Positions 38,907 to 47,563 of a stretch of 64,000 nt of DNA are shown here, in pieces. The number at the start of each line of letters is the position of its first letter. Within the stretch, counting starts at the first letter, position 1. The stretch is from Verrucomicrobiales bacterium. GTDB lineage: Bacteria > Verrucomicrobiota > Verrucomicrobiia > Verrucomicrobiales > DEV007. Both the position numbers and the translations under genes were made by a program. The DNA lies in contig JARGNG010000009.1 of the NCBI GenBank assembly GCA_029213265.1, positions 13,804 to 77,803 of the forward strand, given 5' to 3'. The notes under the pieces were generated by a model. The model was not told the origin of the DNA, made no database searches, and saw only the letters and a list, made by a program, of their open reading frames with translations.

Positions 38907-40172
38907 TTAACCAAACAGCTTGGTAACCGGCTTTCCTTTGTCCGCAAAGGTAAAGGGTCGCTGGGTCGGGGAGTAAACCGTCTGCTCCAAGTCCATGCCC
39001 ATGCCGTATCCGATCGTGGCGAGGAAGTCTTCCGGCTTGACTGGATTGCTCCGGACTTTTTTACCGGAGCCATCGGTCTCACCGTATTTGGTTCCACCTT
39101 TTACACCGCCGCCCGCGAGAACGCAGGAGTAGGCAGCTGGATAGTGGTCACGACCCGCATTCATATTGATGTCAGGGGTACGTCCAAATTCCGTTCCGAT
39201 GGCGACCATGGTCGTTTCGAGGAGACCACGCTCTTCGAGATCCTTGAGGAGAGTGGCGACTGCCTTGTCGAGCTCAGGAATCTTATTCGCAGTTCCTGTG
39301 CTGAAATCGACGTGCATATCCCATCCTCCGGAAATCACTTCCACGACTCGCACGCCGTTCTCGACGAGCCTGCGGGCAAGGAGGCATCCCTGACCGAGGC
39401 GACCACTTCCGTAGTCTGCTGCGTTGGATTCCCCGGAAATATCGAAGGCGGAAAGCTCATCGCTCTTGAGAAGCTTGTTCGCCTGATTGTAGTACTCCAC
39501 GTAGGACTCAGGTCCCATGTATTTGAACTTTTCTGTAAATTGCTTACCGAGCTTGGAAGCCATTTCCATCCGGCGATCAAAGCGCTCTCCCTCTACAATT
39601 GGCTCGGTGTTGGGAACACCTCCTGCCGGATCGGCAATCGGAAGGGGAGAGAGGCGGGGCTCCATGAACCCTGCGTTGGATGTACTTTGACCGACCACAA
39701 CGCTGTCAGGAAGAACTTTTCCGCTCTCTCCGAGAAGAGTCGCAGCCCATGGGCCGATCGTCGGGTGAACAATGGTCGCCCGCTTCTCGTAGCCGGTTCT
39801 CATGATATACTGGCCCTGCTCGTGAGCTCCCTGGGTTGAGAACATCGAGTTGATGACGGCAAGCTTGTCAGCCTGCTTCGCCAGCTCCTTCATGTGCATC
39901 CCGACTTTGATGTCGTCGACATTAGTGTCAAGCAACTCGGTATCTCCCATAACCCCGCTGTTTTTCTTGGGGTCGAAGGTGTCGAGGTGGGTCATCCCTC
40001 CGGAGAGGTAGATGTAAATCAGGTTCTTGGCTTTGGCACCGTCCTGAGCTTTGAGGTTTCTCGGGAGGAAGGGAACACTGAGTCCAACTCCGAGACTCAG
40101 CTTGGCCGACATTTCCATGAAATAGCGGCGGCTGAGCGGATCTTTTCCGGCGAGTTCTGCGATATGGTCCAT
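38907..40172 (-). CDS. DUF1501 family protein (third module)
   Basis: A 421-residue DUF1501 protein. The N-terminus SRRYFMEMSAKLSLGVGLS is a Tat-like signal. Family motifs: YLSGGMTHLDTFDPKK, STQGAHEQGQYIMRTGYEK, VEVISGGWDMH and TEFGRTPDIN...GRDHYP. It lies 46 bp after the SHD1/DUF1549/DUF1553 gene and is its partner. It differs clearly in sequence from the DUF1501 protein at 9.2 kb, so it is not a recent local copy. Confidence 0.9.
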   Translation of the reverse strand: MDHIAELAGKDPLSRRYFMEMSAKLSLGVGLSVPFLPRNLKAQDGAKAKNLIYIYLSGGMTHLDTFDPKKNSGVMGDTELLDTNVDDIKVGMHMKELAKQADKLAVINSMFSTQGAHEQGQYIMRTGYEKRATIVHPTIGPWAATLLGESGKVLPDSVVVGQSTSNAGFMEPRLSPLPIADPAGGVPNTEPIVEGERFDRRMEMASKLGKQFTEKFKYMGPESYVEYYNQANKLLKSDELSAFDISGESNAADYGSGRLGQGCLLARRLVENGVRVVEVISGGWDMHVDFSTGTANKIPELDKAVATLLKDLEERGLLETTMVAIGTEFGRTPDINMNAGRDHYPAAYSCVLAGGGVKGGTKYGETDGSGKKVRSNPVKPEDFLATIGYGMGMDLEQTVYSPTQRPFTFADKGKPVTKLFG

Positions 40173-40218
40173 AACTAGGGTAGGTAAAAAGGTTGGTTTT
40201 AGGCGGTAAGGGAAGGGG

Positions 40219-42291
40219 TTACTGGATGAAGAGGAATTCAGGACTGTTCATGAGAGCCCAGGCGAGATCGCTGATCCCGTCATCGCCGTAGTCTTCGATC
40301 ATACTCATCCCGATTTCGAGCTCCTCTTTCGTGGGGAAGCGGTTGAGCAGCGTATGAAAAACACCGCGAACCTTGTCATCGGGACCGTCAAATTCCTCAA
40401 GGTCATCAACAACCTTGGAGGAAAGACCGGTCAGGCGCGAGGTGACACTGCCGTTCATGAGAGCAAGCACCTGGGGCACGGAGCCGTCGTAGTTGTGCTC
40501 ATCGGTAATCCGGCGGTCAGACTGGCCGAAGGTGTCGAGCATCGAGGCAGCGGGAGCCGGCTGAGGCAGTTCCGAGGCACGGAGTTCCGTGTCGTTGAAG
40601 ATCGTGGGTGTGTAGTCATCGTCTCCTTCAGCGACCATGGCCATTCCCATGCGATTGCCACGACCACTGTTCCACATTTCGTAGTGGCTCCAAACTTCTT
40701 CATTGGTGACTTCGTTGAAATCGATGTTCAGGATCTTCTTGTAAAAAGAGCCGTCGGCACCGCGCTTTTCATCGATCTCTGCACCATGAGCGAGAACCAT
40801 CATGGAATCCCAAGCCTGCTCAGCACGCATGCGACGGAGAACGGGACCGGAGAAGTAGTATTTGTCTGCCCAGTCCGGCTCCTCTGCGGTGGCGATTGAC
40901 TGGTAGGCACGAGTGTTGTAGAGGATCCGCATGAATTCACGGAGATCGTAGTTCACTCGCTTCATCTCGCTGGTGAGGAATTTCAGCACTTCCGGCTGCG
41001 AGGCTCCGCGAATCATGTCATTGCTGAAATCGTTAACCGGAATCAGCATGGCGCGACCGAAGGCGCGGTCCCACATACGGTTGGCAATGACGATGGAGAA
41101 TCGGGGATTAGCCGGGTCGATGAGCCATTCACCGATGGCCTCACGGCGGGTCTTGCCGCCTTTCTTGGCAGCGTCTCCGATGAGAGTGCGGGGATTGGCG
41201 ACCTCGTTGGGCTTGCCTCCACTTCCGCGGAAGTCATGGGGAAGAATGGTCTCCAGAGCCTCGTTGTCCGTCACGTTCCAACCGAGAGCATTGACGAAAA
41301 AGCGGAACTGATTGCTGTTTTGATCACGGGGAACAATGCCCTTCGTGTTCTCGGCCCACTTCATGAACTGATCTTTCCAGCCTTCCGGAGCGTTTGGCAT
41401 TTCAATCGCGCCGCCGCCCATCATCGCGGAGCTGGCACGGTATCCTGTGGAGCGCTGTGTGTTTCCAAAAAACGCAGCCATTTCGTAGAAGTCACCCTGA
41501 GTCCACTCATCGAAGGGGTGGTCGTGGCACTGCGCACAGGAAATATCGATTCCCAGCATGACCTGACCGAAGTTTGCGAAGGCATCGAACTCCATTCCTG
41601 TGTCGCGAAGGAGGAATCCGGCAGCCGGGTTCTGTCCGACGTTGCCTTCCGCAGTGATCATTTCATACACGATTTCGTGATAGGGGCGGTTGGCGCGAAG
41701 TTGATCCCTCCACCACTGAATATAGGGGTCCATGCGAATCCCATTGTTAAAGTCACTTGCGTGAAGGCGGAACATGTCCGCGAAGTAGTTGAACATATGG
41801 GAGGAAAATCCGGGAGAGAGGAGCAGTTCGTCGATCAAAGCCTCCCTTTTGTCAGGGCGGGCGTTGTCAGCGAATTCCTTAAATTCCTCGCGGGTCGGGA
41901 TTCGACCAATGATGTCGAGGTAGACCCGGCGGACAAAGAGGTCGTCAGGAAGTGGTTCGTTGAAAGAAGAAAACCCTTCCTTTTTCAATCCCATCGCCAG
42001 AAGCGTGTCGATTTTTTGTGCGGACGCCTTTGTAAAGGAGTCATCGCCAATGCGATTGAGGCGTTCAGCAGCTTCCTGGTCCGCCTGGATGAAGCGGTCC
42101 TTGGGAACGGAAATCTCGTTTCCCGTTGCCATCTTGAACTTGTAATTATCTCCCTCGATCCCGAGAAAGAGAGCCTTCATGGACTTTCCGTCCGTGCTTG
42201 TCCAGGTTCGAGCGTCTGCGTTGGTGACGGTCAGACCGAGGGTCATGGCCACGGCCGCGAGAGCGAGTAGGGGGCGTGTTAGATATTTCAT
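40219..42291 (-). CDS. SHD1 - DUF1549 - DUF1553 exported cytochrome-type protein
   Basis: A 690-residue protein with a signal peptide (1-27, ADA-R). Residues 28-75 are an SLA1-homology-like SHD1 domain (RTWTSTDGKSMKALFLG), often found at the front of these PVC proteins. DUF1549 follows (about 115-300, VYLDIIGRIPTREE, haem site CAQCHDHPFDEW) and DUF1553 (about 390-690). Unlike the module at 5.5 kb there is no separate PSCyt1 haem domain. Start codon ATG at 42291 opens the signal peptide. Likely co-transcribed with the DUF1501 gene downstream. Confidence 0.9.
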   Translation of the reverse strand: MKYLTRPLLALAAVAMTLGLTVTNADARTWTSTDGKSMKALFLGIEGDNYKFKMATGNEISVPKDRFIQADQEAAERLNRIGDDSFTKASAQKIDTLLAMGLKKEGFSSFNEPLPDDLFVRRVYLDIIGRIPTREEFKEFADNARPDKREALIDELLLSPGFSSHMFNYFADMFRLHASDFNNGIRMDPYIQWWRDQLRANRPYHEIVYEMITAEGNVGQNPAAGFLLRDTGMEFDAFANFGQVMLGIDISCAQCHDHPFDEWTQGDFYEMAAFFGNTQRSTGYRASSAMMGGGAIEMPNAPEGWKDQFMKWAENTKGIVPRDQNSNQFRFFVNALGWNVTDNEALETILPHDFRGSGGKPNEVANPRTLIGDAAKKGGKTRREAIGEWLIDPANPRFSIVIANRMWDRAFGRAMLIPVNDFSNDMIRGASQPEVLKFLTSEMKRVNYDLREFMRILYNTRAYQSIATAEEPDWADKYYFSGPVLRRMRAEQAWDSMMVLAHGAEIDEKRGADGSFYKKILNIDFNEVTNEEVWSHYEMWNSGRGNRMGMAMVAEGDDDYTPTIFNDTELRASELPQPAPAASMLDTFGQSDRRITDEHNYDGSVPQVLALMNGSVTSRLTGLSSKVVDDLEEFDGPDDKVRGVFHTLLNRFPTKEELEIGMSMIEDYGDDGISDLAWALMNSPEFLFIQ

Positions 42292-42359
42292 AGTGAACGG
42301 ATTGATTCGATTGTCCTAAAGGAATATCCGGAGAGGGTCGTTTTGTCACGACTTTCCGG

Positions 42360-42378
42360 AAAAAAAAACGTTTTTTTT
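42360..42378. repeat. A9-CG-T8 palindrome
   Basis: A run of nine A, then CG, then eight T, forming a perfect inverted repeat, sits between the PQQ-propeller stop and the start of the SHD1/DUF1549 gene. It may be a weak terminator or an intrinsically bent promoter element; nothing else marks this 123-base gap. Confidence 0.6.
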
Positions 42379-42414
42379 CGCGGGGCGCTGGAGACTGTTT
42401 TTCCGAAGGAATTC

Positions 42415-43743
42415 CTAGTCCGAAAAGCGGTAGAGAGCTGTGTCGGAACGGAGGATCAGAGCACCGTCGAGGGCGAGTGGGGATGCCATAATCGATCCTT
42501 CAATCTGGTTCTCGACGAGTTTCTCGTAGCTCTTTCCGGGAGCGAAAACTGTCAGCGTGCCTTCCTGGTTTCCGACATAGATTTTTCCGTCGGCAAAGAG
42601 GGGGGAGGCTGAATAGTTGCCGTCTATTCGTGCGTTCCAGTGAAGTTTTCCGGTCGCAGCGTCAAAGCAGGAGCCAACGCCGCCGTCTGAGATGATATAC
42701 AGTTCGTCGCCGATCAGAAGAGGGCTGGGCTTTGCCGGAATCCGCTTGGGATCCTCCCAGGCCACCTTGTCCTGATCGGTGATGTCACCTTTGCCATCGA
42801 CGTGGATTGCTTTGAGGACCGGTTTTCCGAATCCTGTCGAGATATACACGAGTTGGTGCTTCGGGCTGAAAACCGGGCGCGGCACGACGGAGAATCCATT
42901 ACCATGATCGAACCTCCAGATTTCTTTCCCCGTTTTCGGCTCGTAACTGACCAACCACTGGGAGCCCATGCAGATCAATTGGTCCCGTCCACTCCGATCC
43001 GTGATGAGAACCGGAGTGCTGTAGGCCTTCTTCTGATCGCCTTTCGCCGCGCGCATCGCAGGGCGATCGGTTTTCCACGCTTCTTGCCCACTTGCGACAT
43101 CGAGAGCGGTGACGAATTGCTGATCGACTCCGTCACAAATCAGGATGAGGAGATTTTCGACGACAACGGGGGAACTGCCGGGCCCGACGCTATGCTCCAA
43201 CTCAATCGTTCTCTCCCAGAGCACATGCCCCGAAGCGGTATCGACGGCGAAGGTTCCAAATGTTCCAAAGTGGGCAATCAGGGTTTTTCCGCTCAAAACC
43301 GGGGTGGGGGACGCGAAGCTGTTCAAGGAGTGAATGGCCTGCGGCTTCTCCACTTCGGCGAGTTTTTTCCGGCTGACGATCTCACCGGTCGTTGCGTTGA
43401 CCTGCAGAATCGTGAGCTCGATTTTCGAAGCGACCTGCTTCACCTTGAAATGCTTTTCCTCAACCCCTTCCGCCTTCAGTAGCTCAATTCGTTCATCATC
43501 CGAAGGGAAAATCTCGATGGCGGTGGTGAGCCAGAAATTCTCTCCATCGAAAACTGGAGAAGACCATCCCCGACCGGGGAGCCTGGTCTTCCACGTAACG
43601 TTTTTTTCCTCGCCGAAATCGGAAGGCACATTCTCGGCGGGAGCAATTCCATCGCCGGAAGGCCCTCGAAACTGGGGCCAGAGATCGGCCCGGGCGGAGG
43701 AGAGAAGAAAAGTGGAAGTCAGCAGGGCTATGGCTACTTTCAT
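42415..43743 (-). CDS. PQQ/BamB-like beta-propeller protein, exported
   Basis: A 442-residue protein with signal peptide (1-19). It starts its mature part with WPQFRGPSGDGIAP, the opening typical of the PQQ-like propellers that are abundant in PVC bacteria. Repeats such as VTALDVASGQEAWKTDR, YEPKTGKEIWRFD and FDAATGKLHWNARI mark the blades. No catalytic residues of PQQ dehydrogenases are evident, so a binding or scaffold role is more likely. It lies 12 bp after the ribokinase gene on the same strand. Confidence 0.88.
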   Translation of the reverse strand: MKVAIALLTSTFLLSSARADLWPQFRGPSGDGIAPAENVPSDFGEEKNVTWKTRLPGRGWSSPVFDGENFWLTTAIEIFPSDDERIELLKAEGVEEKHFKVKQVASKIELTILQVNATTGEIVSRKKLAEVEKPQAIHSLNSFASPTPVLSGKTLIAHFGTFGTFAVDTASGHVLWERTIELEHSVGPGSSPVVVENLLILICDGVDQQFVTALDVASGQEAWKTDRPAMRAAKGDQKKAYSTPVLITDRSGRDQLICMGSQWLVSYEPKTGKEIWRFDHGNGFSVVPRPVFSPKHQLVYISTGFGKPVLKAIHVDGKGDITDQDKVAWEDPKRIPAKPSPLLIGDELYIISDGGVGSCFDAATGKLHWNARIDGNYSASPLFADGKIYVGNQEGTLTVFAPGKSYEKLVENQIEGSIMASPLALDGALILRSDTALYRFSD

Positions 43744-43755
43744 GGAGGGCGTAGT

Positions 43756-44697
43756 TCAGGTGTTGGAATGTAGATGCTTGAGATGCTGATCGACCTTTTC
43801 CCGGTCCGGGACCGGTGCCTGAGCTCCCGAGCCCAGTGTGGTTAGCGCTCCTGCACAATTGGCTGACCTGACGGCATTCTCAAGTGATTCACCGTCCGCA
43901 ATGCGGGACGCGAAGCATCCCGCAAACGCGTCGCCGGCACCCACCGTGTCAATCGGGAGGACGGGAAGTGTTTCCACGGAATGCATCTCTCCGGTGCGTT
44001 CGTAGATGATCGTGTCACTTCCGCCGCGCGTGATGATGAGATTTTCGATTCTCATTTCCGTCATGCGTTGGCGGACCATCGAAACATCTTCGGTCAGCGG
44101 GGGGAATTCGAGCAATTCAGTGGCTTCTCCTTCGTTGACGATGAGATAGTCCGTGCGGATTTCGTGCCAGGGAAAAAGCGGGTCAAGCGGGGACGGGTTG
44201 ATTACCAGGGGGACCGCCCCTTCATTTGCGATTCGGGCGGCCTCTACCAGGGCAGGGGCGGGGATCTCGAAATTGGCAAGCACCGCCTGACAGGCGAGGA
44301 GGGCACTTTTGCCCTGAAGAATATTGGCACCGGTTAATTCGTCATTGGCACCCGGCGCCACTACAATCATGTTTTCTCCGCTTTCATCGACCGTGATGAA
44401 TGCGGAGCCGGTCCGGACCGAGGAGGAATGAAGATGGGTCAGGTCGATTCCCTCCTTTTCGAGAGCCTCCCGGTATTCTTTCCCTTCTGTGTCGTCTCCT
44501 ACGGAGCCGAAGAAACGAACCGCCGATCCCTGCCTCGCCGCCGAGATCGCCTGGTTGGCACCTTTTCCTCCATGATACAATTCGAGCCCGAGGGAGGCTA
44601 CCGTTTCGCCGGGAGAGGGCAGGCAATCGACCCTCGTAAAATAGTCGATGTTTAGAGAGCCGATCACAACTACGGTCGACTGATTCGCTTCGCTCAT
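43756..44697 (-). CDS. rbsK: Ribokinase (PfkB family)
   Basis: A 313-residue PfkB-type sugar kinase. The N-terminal signature is GSLNIDYFTRV, with GGKGANQAISAARQG typical of ribokinase. The C-terminal signature DTVGAGDAFAGCFAS holds the catalytic Asp. It phosphorylates ribose or a related sugar with ATP; the GGKGANQA motif favours ribose. No ribose transporter is nearby, so the substrate assignment is by family only. Confidence 0.93.
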   Translation of the reverse strand: MSEANQSTVVVIGSLNIDYFTRVDCLPSPGETVASLGLELYHGGKGANQAISAARQGSAVRFFGSVGDDTEGKEYREALEKEGIDLTHLHSSSVRTGSAFITVDESGENMIVVAPGANDELTGANILQGKSALLACQAVLANFEIPAPALVEAARIANEGAVPLVINPSPLDPLFPWHEIRTDYLIVNEGEATELLEFPPLTEDVSMVRQRMTEMRIENLIITRGGSDTIIYERTGEMHSVETLPVLPIDTVGAGDAFAGCFASRIADGESLENAVRSANCAGALTTLGSGAQAPVPDREKVDQHLKHLHSNT

Positions 44698-44730
44698 AAA
44701 AAAAATGGGGGAGAGGCTACCAGAGATTGA

Positions 44731-45069
44731 TCAGTTGGGAAGTGATTGTTTGTTTCCGTCCTCATCGACCCGAACCAGGGTGACTTCGGTGGAAAAGATC
44801 TCGGTCCGGTCGCGTAACACTTTGACGCTGTAGCGAACGGAAGAGTTGCCGCGATGGACCTGGTCTGTCTCAAATCGAAGGATGGCGCCTTGTCGAACAC
44901 TCTTGTGAAAAGCGACCTCCTTCATTCCGACCGTCACGAACTGGCAATCTTCGCAGTCCAGCGTCGCCGCCATCCAGGCGATTTCATCGACCCACATCAG
45001 CAAATATCCGCCAAAGAGGAATCCGTATTGGTTGAGGTGTTCGGGAAGGACGAGCCGATGATTTTCCAT
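44731..45069 (-). CDS. Acyl-CoA thioesterase, hotdog fold
   Basis: A 112-residue hotdog-fold protein. The ATG at 45069 (MENHRLVLPEHLNQYG) is chosen because acyl-CoA thioesterases of the YciA type begin near this motif; the frame is open for 81 more codons upstream but that part has no homology-like features. The motif NQYGFLFGGYLLMWVDE holds the usual catalytic acidic residue. It hydrolyses fatty acyl-CoAs in the cytosol. It precedes rbsK by 33 bp. Confidence 0.85.
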   Translation of the reverse strand: MENHRLVLPEHLNQYGFLFGGYLLMWVDEIAWMAATLDCEDCQFVTVGMKEVAFHKSVRQGAILRFETDQVHRGNSSVRYSVKVLRDRTEIFSTEVTLVRVDEDGNKQSLPN

Positions 45070-45152
45070 GGAAAGCAAGGGAGCACGAAAAAAGAATGAA
45101 TGAAATTCGTTTTCCCGCGTAGTAAGTGGTGACGCTACCGAAAAAGCTTTGG

Positions 45153-45181
45153 TTGTCTTAGAAATTACGTGCATGTAAATT
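45153..45181 (+). promoter_or_regulatory. Candidate sigma-70-type promoter
   Basis: TTGTCT (45153-45158) and TAAATT (45176-45181) are spaced by 17 bases and would start transcription about 37 bases before the LolA-like gene. Each box matches four of six consensus bases. Confidence 0.35.
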
Positions 45182-45224
45182 ACCGGACTTCGTCCAATCT
45201 CCCCGAACGTTCCGACTTTCCCAA

Positions 45225-45977
45225 ATGATGAATCGAATTGTAACTCTCGCCCTTGCCAGTTTCCTGACCCTGCCTGCATTTTCCCAGGAGGAGACGGGGG
45301 AGTCCCGGCCAACTGCTACGGCACCTTCCTTTGCGGGGAAATCGATTGATCAGCTTTCGGCCGACGAAGTCCTCAAGCTGGTTCGCTACAGCTACACGCT
45401 CTACAATCGTGATTTCACCGGGGTCCTGCGCATGGGGATCGCAAAAAAGGTGCCGTTTCTAATGTCGTTGAAGCCGGAATCAATCCGCTTCATCTTCGAC
45501 GATCCGGCGCAGGTCATTCTTCTGGATACCCGGAATCAGAATTTTGCCCTCTATGAAGGAGTCGGCGGCAAAGACCTTCAAGCGGTTGCATCATCGAAGT
45601 ATGATGATCCCATTCGAGGCACCGATGTAACCTACGATGATCTTTCGATGCGGTTTCTTTATTGGCCCAGCGCCAAAATCGTTCAAAAGGACCGGATCAA
45701 GCAGCGGGACTGCTGGGTCGTCCGCGTTCGAAATCCGGATGGAAAAGGGGCCTATGACACCGTCGACGTGTGGATTGACCAGGGAAGCGGCGGGATGATC
45801 AAGATGATCGGCTACAACAATGAGGGACGCCCGATCCGTCGTTTTGAGGTTCTCCACGGCAAAAAGTTCGGTGACGTTTGGATGGTCGACGAAATGAGAA
45901 TTGAGACGATCAGCCCGTCAGCCGGTGGCCAAATCAAGTCGAGCACGCGGATGCAGATCAAAGCGGCCGTGGAATAA
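45225..45977 (+). CDS. Outer-membrane lipoprotein-sorting-like protein (LolA fold)
   Basis: A 250-residue periplasmic protein with signal peptide (to about 21, AFS-QEE). The region VRYSYTLYNRDFTGVLRMGIAKKVPFL and the later RDCWVVRVRNPDGKGAYDTVDVWID match the LolA-like family annotated as outer-membrane lipoprotein-sorting protein (TP0789-like). It may carry lipid or lipoprotein across the periplasm. It is a single gene, convergent with the CNNM gene 6 bp away. Confidence 0.82.
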   Translation: MMNRIVTLALASFLTLPAFSQEETGESRPTATAPSFAGKSIDQLSADEVLKLVRYSYTLYNRDFTGVLRMGIAKKVPFLMSLKPESIRFIFDDPAQVILLDTRNQNFALYEGVGGKDLQAVASSKYDDPIRGTDVTYDDLSMRFLYWPSAKIVQKDRIKQRDCWVVRVRNPDGKGAYDTVDVWIDQGSGGMIKMIGYNNEGRPIRRFEVLHGKKFGDVWMVDEMRIETISPSAGGQIKSSTRMQIKAAVE

Positions 45978-45983
45978 AGTCGT

Positions 45984-47420
45984 CTAGGCAAGCTGATTCT
46001 CTCCGACTGCTTCTTCCACGCCGGAGTTGGTCTCTTCTTCATCCAGGGGATCGGCCCGCTCGAAGCGGACTTCCTGAACGGTGCGTTCGTCAGACTCCAC
46101 GATAGTGGCTTGATAGCTGCCAACGGGGACGGTTTCCCCGGACTCGGGGATTCGACCGAGAAGATTGGTGAGGAAGCCGCCAATCGTGCTGACGTCAGGG
46201 TCTTCCAAGGTTAGATCACCGACGCGGTCTTCCACTTCGTGAATGGGGACCCAGCCCTGGACCGAGAAACTGGCTTGATCAATCCGTTCAAAGCCGGACT
46301 CATCTTCGTCGTCGAATTCGTCATGAATTTCGCCGACAACGCGATCGAGAACGTCATCCAGCATGACGAGTCCCAACGAGCCTCCGAATTCGTCGACCAC
46401 GAGCGCGATGTGGGCGCTTTTGGAGAGAAAGAGCTTCAGCAGCTCATCCAGTGGCAGCATCTCGGACACATGCATGAGATCCCGTTTTGCCGCAAAAAGA
46501 TTCGGGGAATCCTTCTGCAATTCGCGCAAAAGGTCCTTGATGTGGATGAGGCCCATTGTCTGGTCGAGGTGGCCGTCCACGAGGGGAAAGCGGGTGTGTT
46601 TGGACTCGAGGGCAAGATCGAGATTTTCTTTGAAGGTCTTGTGAACGTCGAGAACGACCACATCATTCCGCGGCGTGATAATGTCACGAACGCACAGTTC
46701 ATTCAATTCGAGGGCATTCTCAAGAATCTCCAATTCCGTTTCGGTTACTTCCTGCGCCCGTCCTGTTTCCTCTACCATGAGCCTGAGATCATCGGCGGTC
46801 GTATTCGCCTGACGATTGTCGACCGGTTCGATACGGAAAATGTTCCGCAGCAGAAAGTTGGAGCAATTGTGGATCAACCATACCGGAAAGGCACAAATGA
46901 GGTAAAAGACGCGAAGCGGCCCGCTTGTCACAATCGTCGTGCCGACCGTTTTCCGGAATCCAATGGCCCGTGGTACCTGCTCTCCGATGATGGTATGCAC
47001 TACGGTCAGAAGGATGACTCCGATCACAAACGCAAGGCATCGAACGGCGACCAGGCTCATTCCTGATTCTAAAAGAAGTGGGGAAATCAACGCGGTAATG
47101 AACGGCTCTCCCAGCGCTCCCAGCACAATGCTGGACAGAGTGATTCCAATCTGGCAGGCGGCGAGGTAAGGGTCGACATGCTTTGCCAGTCGCAGGGCAC
47201 GCCGCGCCCCTTTCTTCTTCGCCGCTGCCACGACCTCCAGTTGGCTGACATGAACACGAAGGAGGGAGACTTCTGCCGCCACGAAAAACGAATTTACGAG
47301 AACAAGCAGCAGAAGCAGCAGACACCAGAGAACCGGGTGTTCGGAAAAAACGCCGGCAAAGGCGAGCAGAGTTTGGGCAGCAGGTTCAGCCGCAAGCGGC
47401 GGAAGTTCAGATGTGGTCAT
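45984..47420 (-). CDS. CNNM/CorC family transporter-like protein (hemolysin-C type)
   Basis: A 478-residue membrane protein. A DUF21/CNNM transmembrane domain (about 30-210, with NSFFVAAEVSLLRV) is followed by a pair of CBS domains (about 225-345, DIITPRNDVVVLD, HTRFPLVDG, LIHIKDLL, LVVDEFGGSLGLVMLDDVL) and a CorC/HlyC C-terminal domain (about 365-455). Relatives export Mg2+ or sense adenine nucleotides. The acidic C-terminal tail is ordinary. Single gene. Confidence 0.92.
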   Translation of the reverse strand: MTTSELPPLAAEPAAQTLLAFAGVFSEHPVLWCLLLLLLVLVNSFFVAAEVSLLRVHVSQLEVVAAAKKKGARRALRLAKHVDPYLAACQIGITLSSIVLGALGEPFITALISPLLLESGMSLVAVRCLAFVIGVILLTVVHTIIGEQVPRAIGFRKTVGTTIVTSGPLRVFYLICAFPVWLIHNCSNFLLRNIFRIEPVDNRQANTTADDLRLMVEETGRAQEVTETELEILENALELNELCVRDIITPRNDVVVLDVHKTFKENLDLALESKHTRFPLVDGHLDQTMGLIHIKDLLRELQKDSPNLFAAKRDLMHVSEMLPLDELLKLFLSKSAHIALVVDEFGGSLGLVMLDDVLDRVVGEIHDEFDDEDESGFERIDQASFSVQGWVPIHEVEDRVGDLTLEDPDVSTIGGFLTNLLGRIPESGETVPVGSYQATIVESDERTVQEVRFERADPLDEEETNSGVEEAVGENQLA

Positions 47421-47563
47421 TCAAGATTCTCCTGAATCCGGTCTCCGATACGGGGAGAAGGATCCGGCAAAAAAGCGAACCACAAGTGTACCTCTTTCGC
47501 TCCAGATCGCCAGTCAAAATTCCGAGCTCCTTCAAAAGGCTTTCTCCGCTGGAAAATGCCCGA

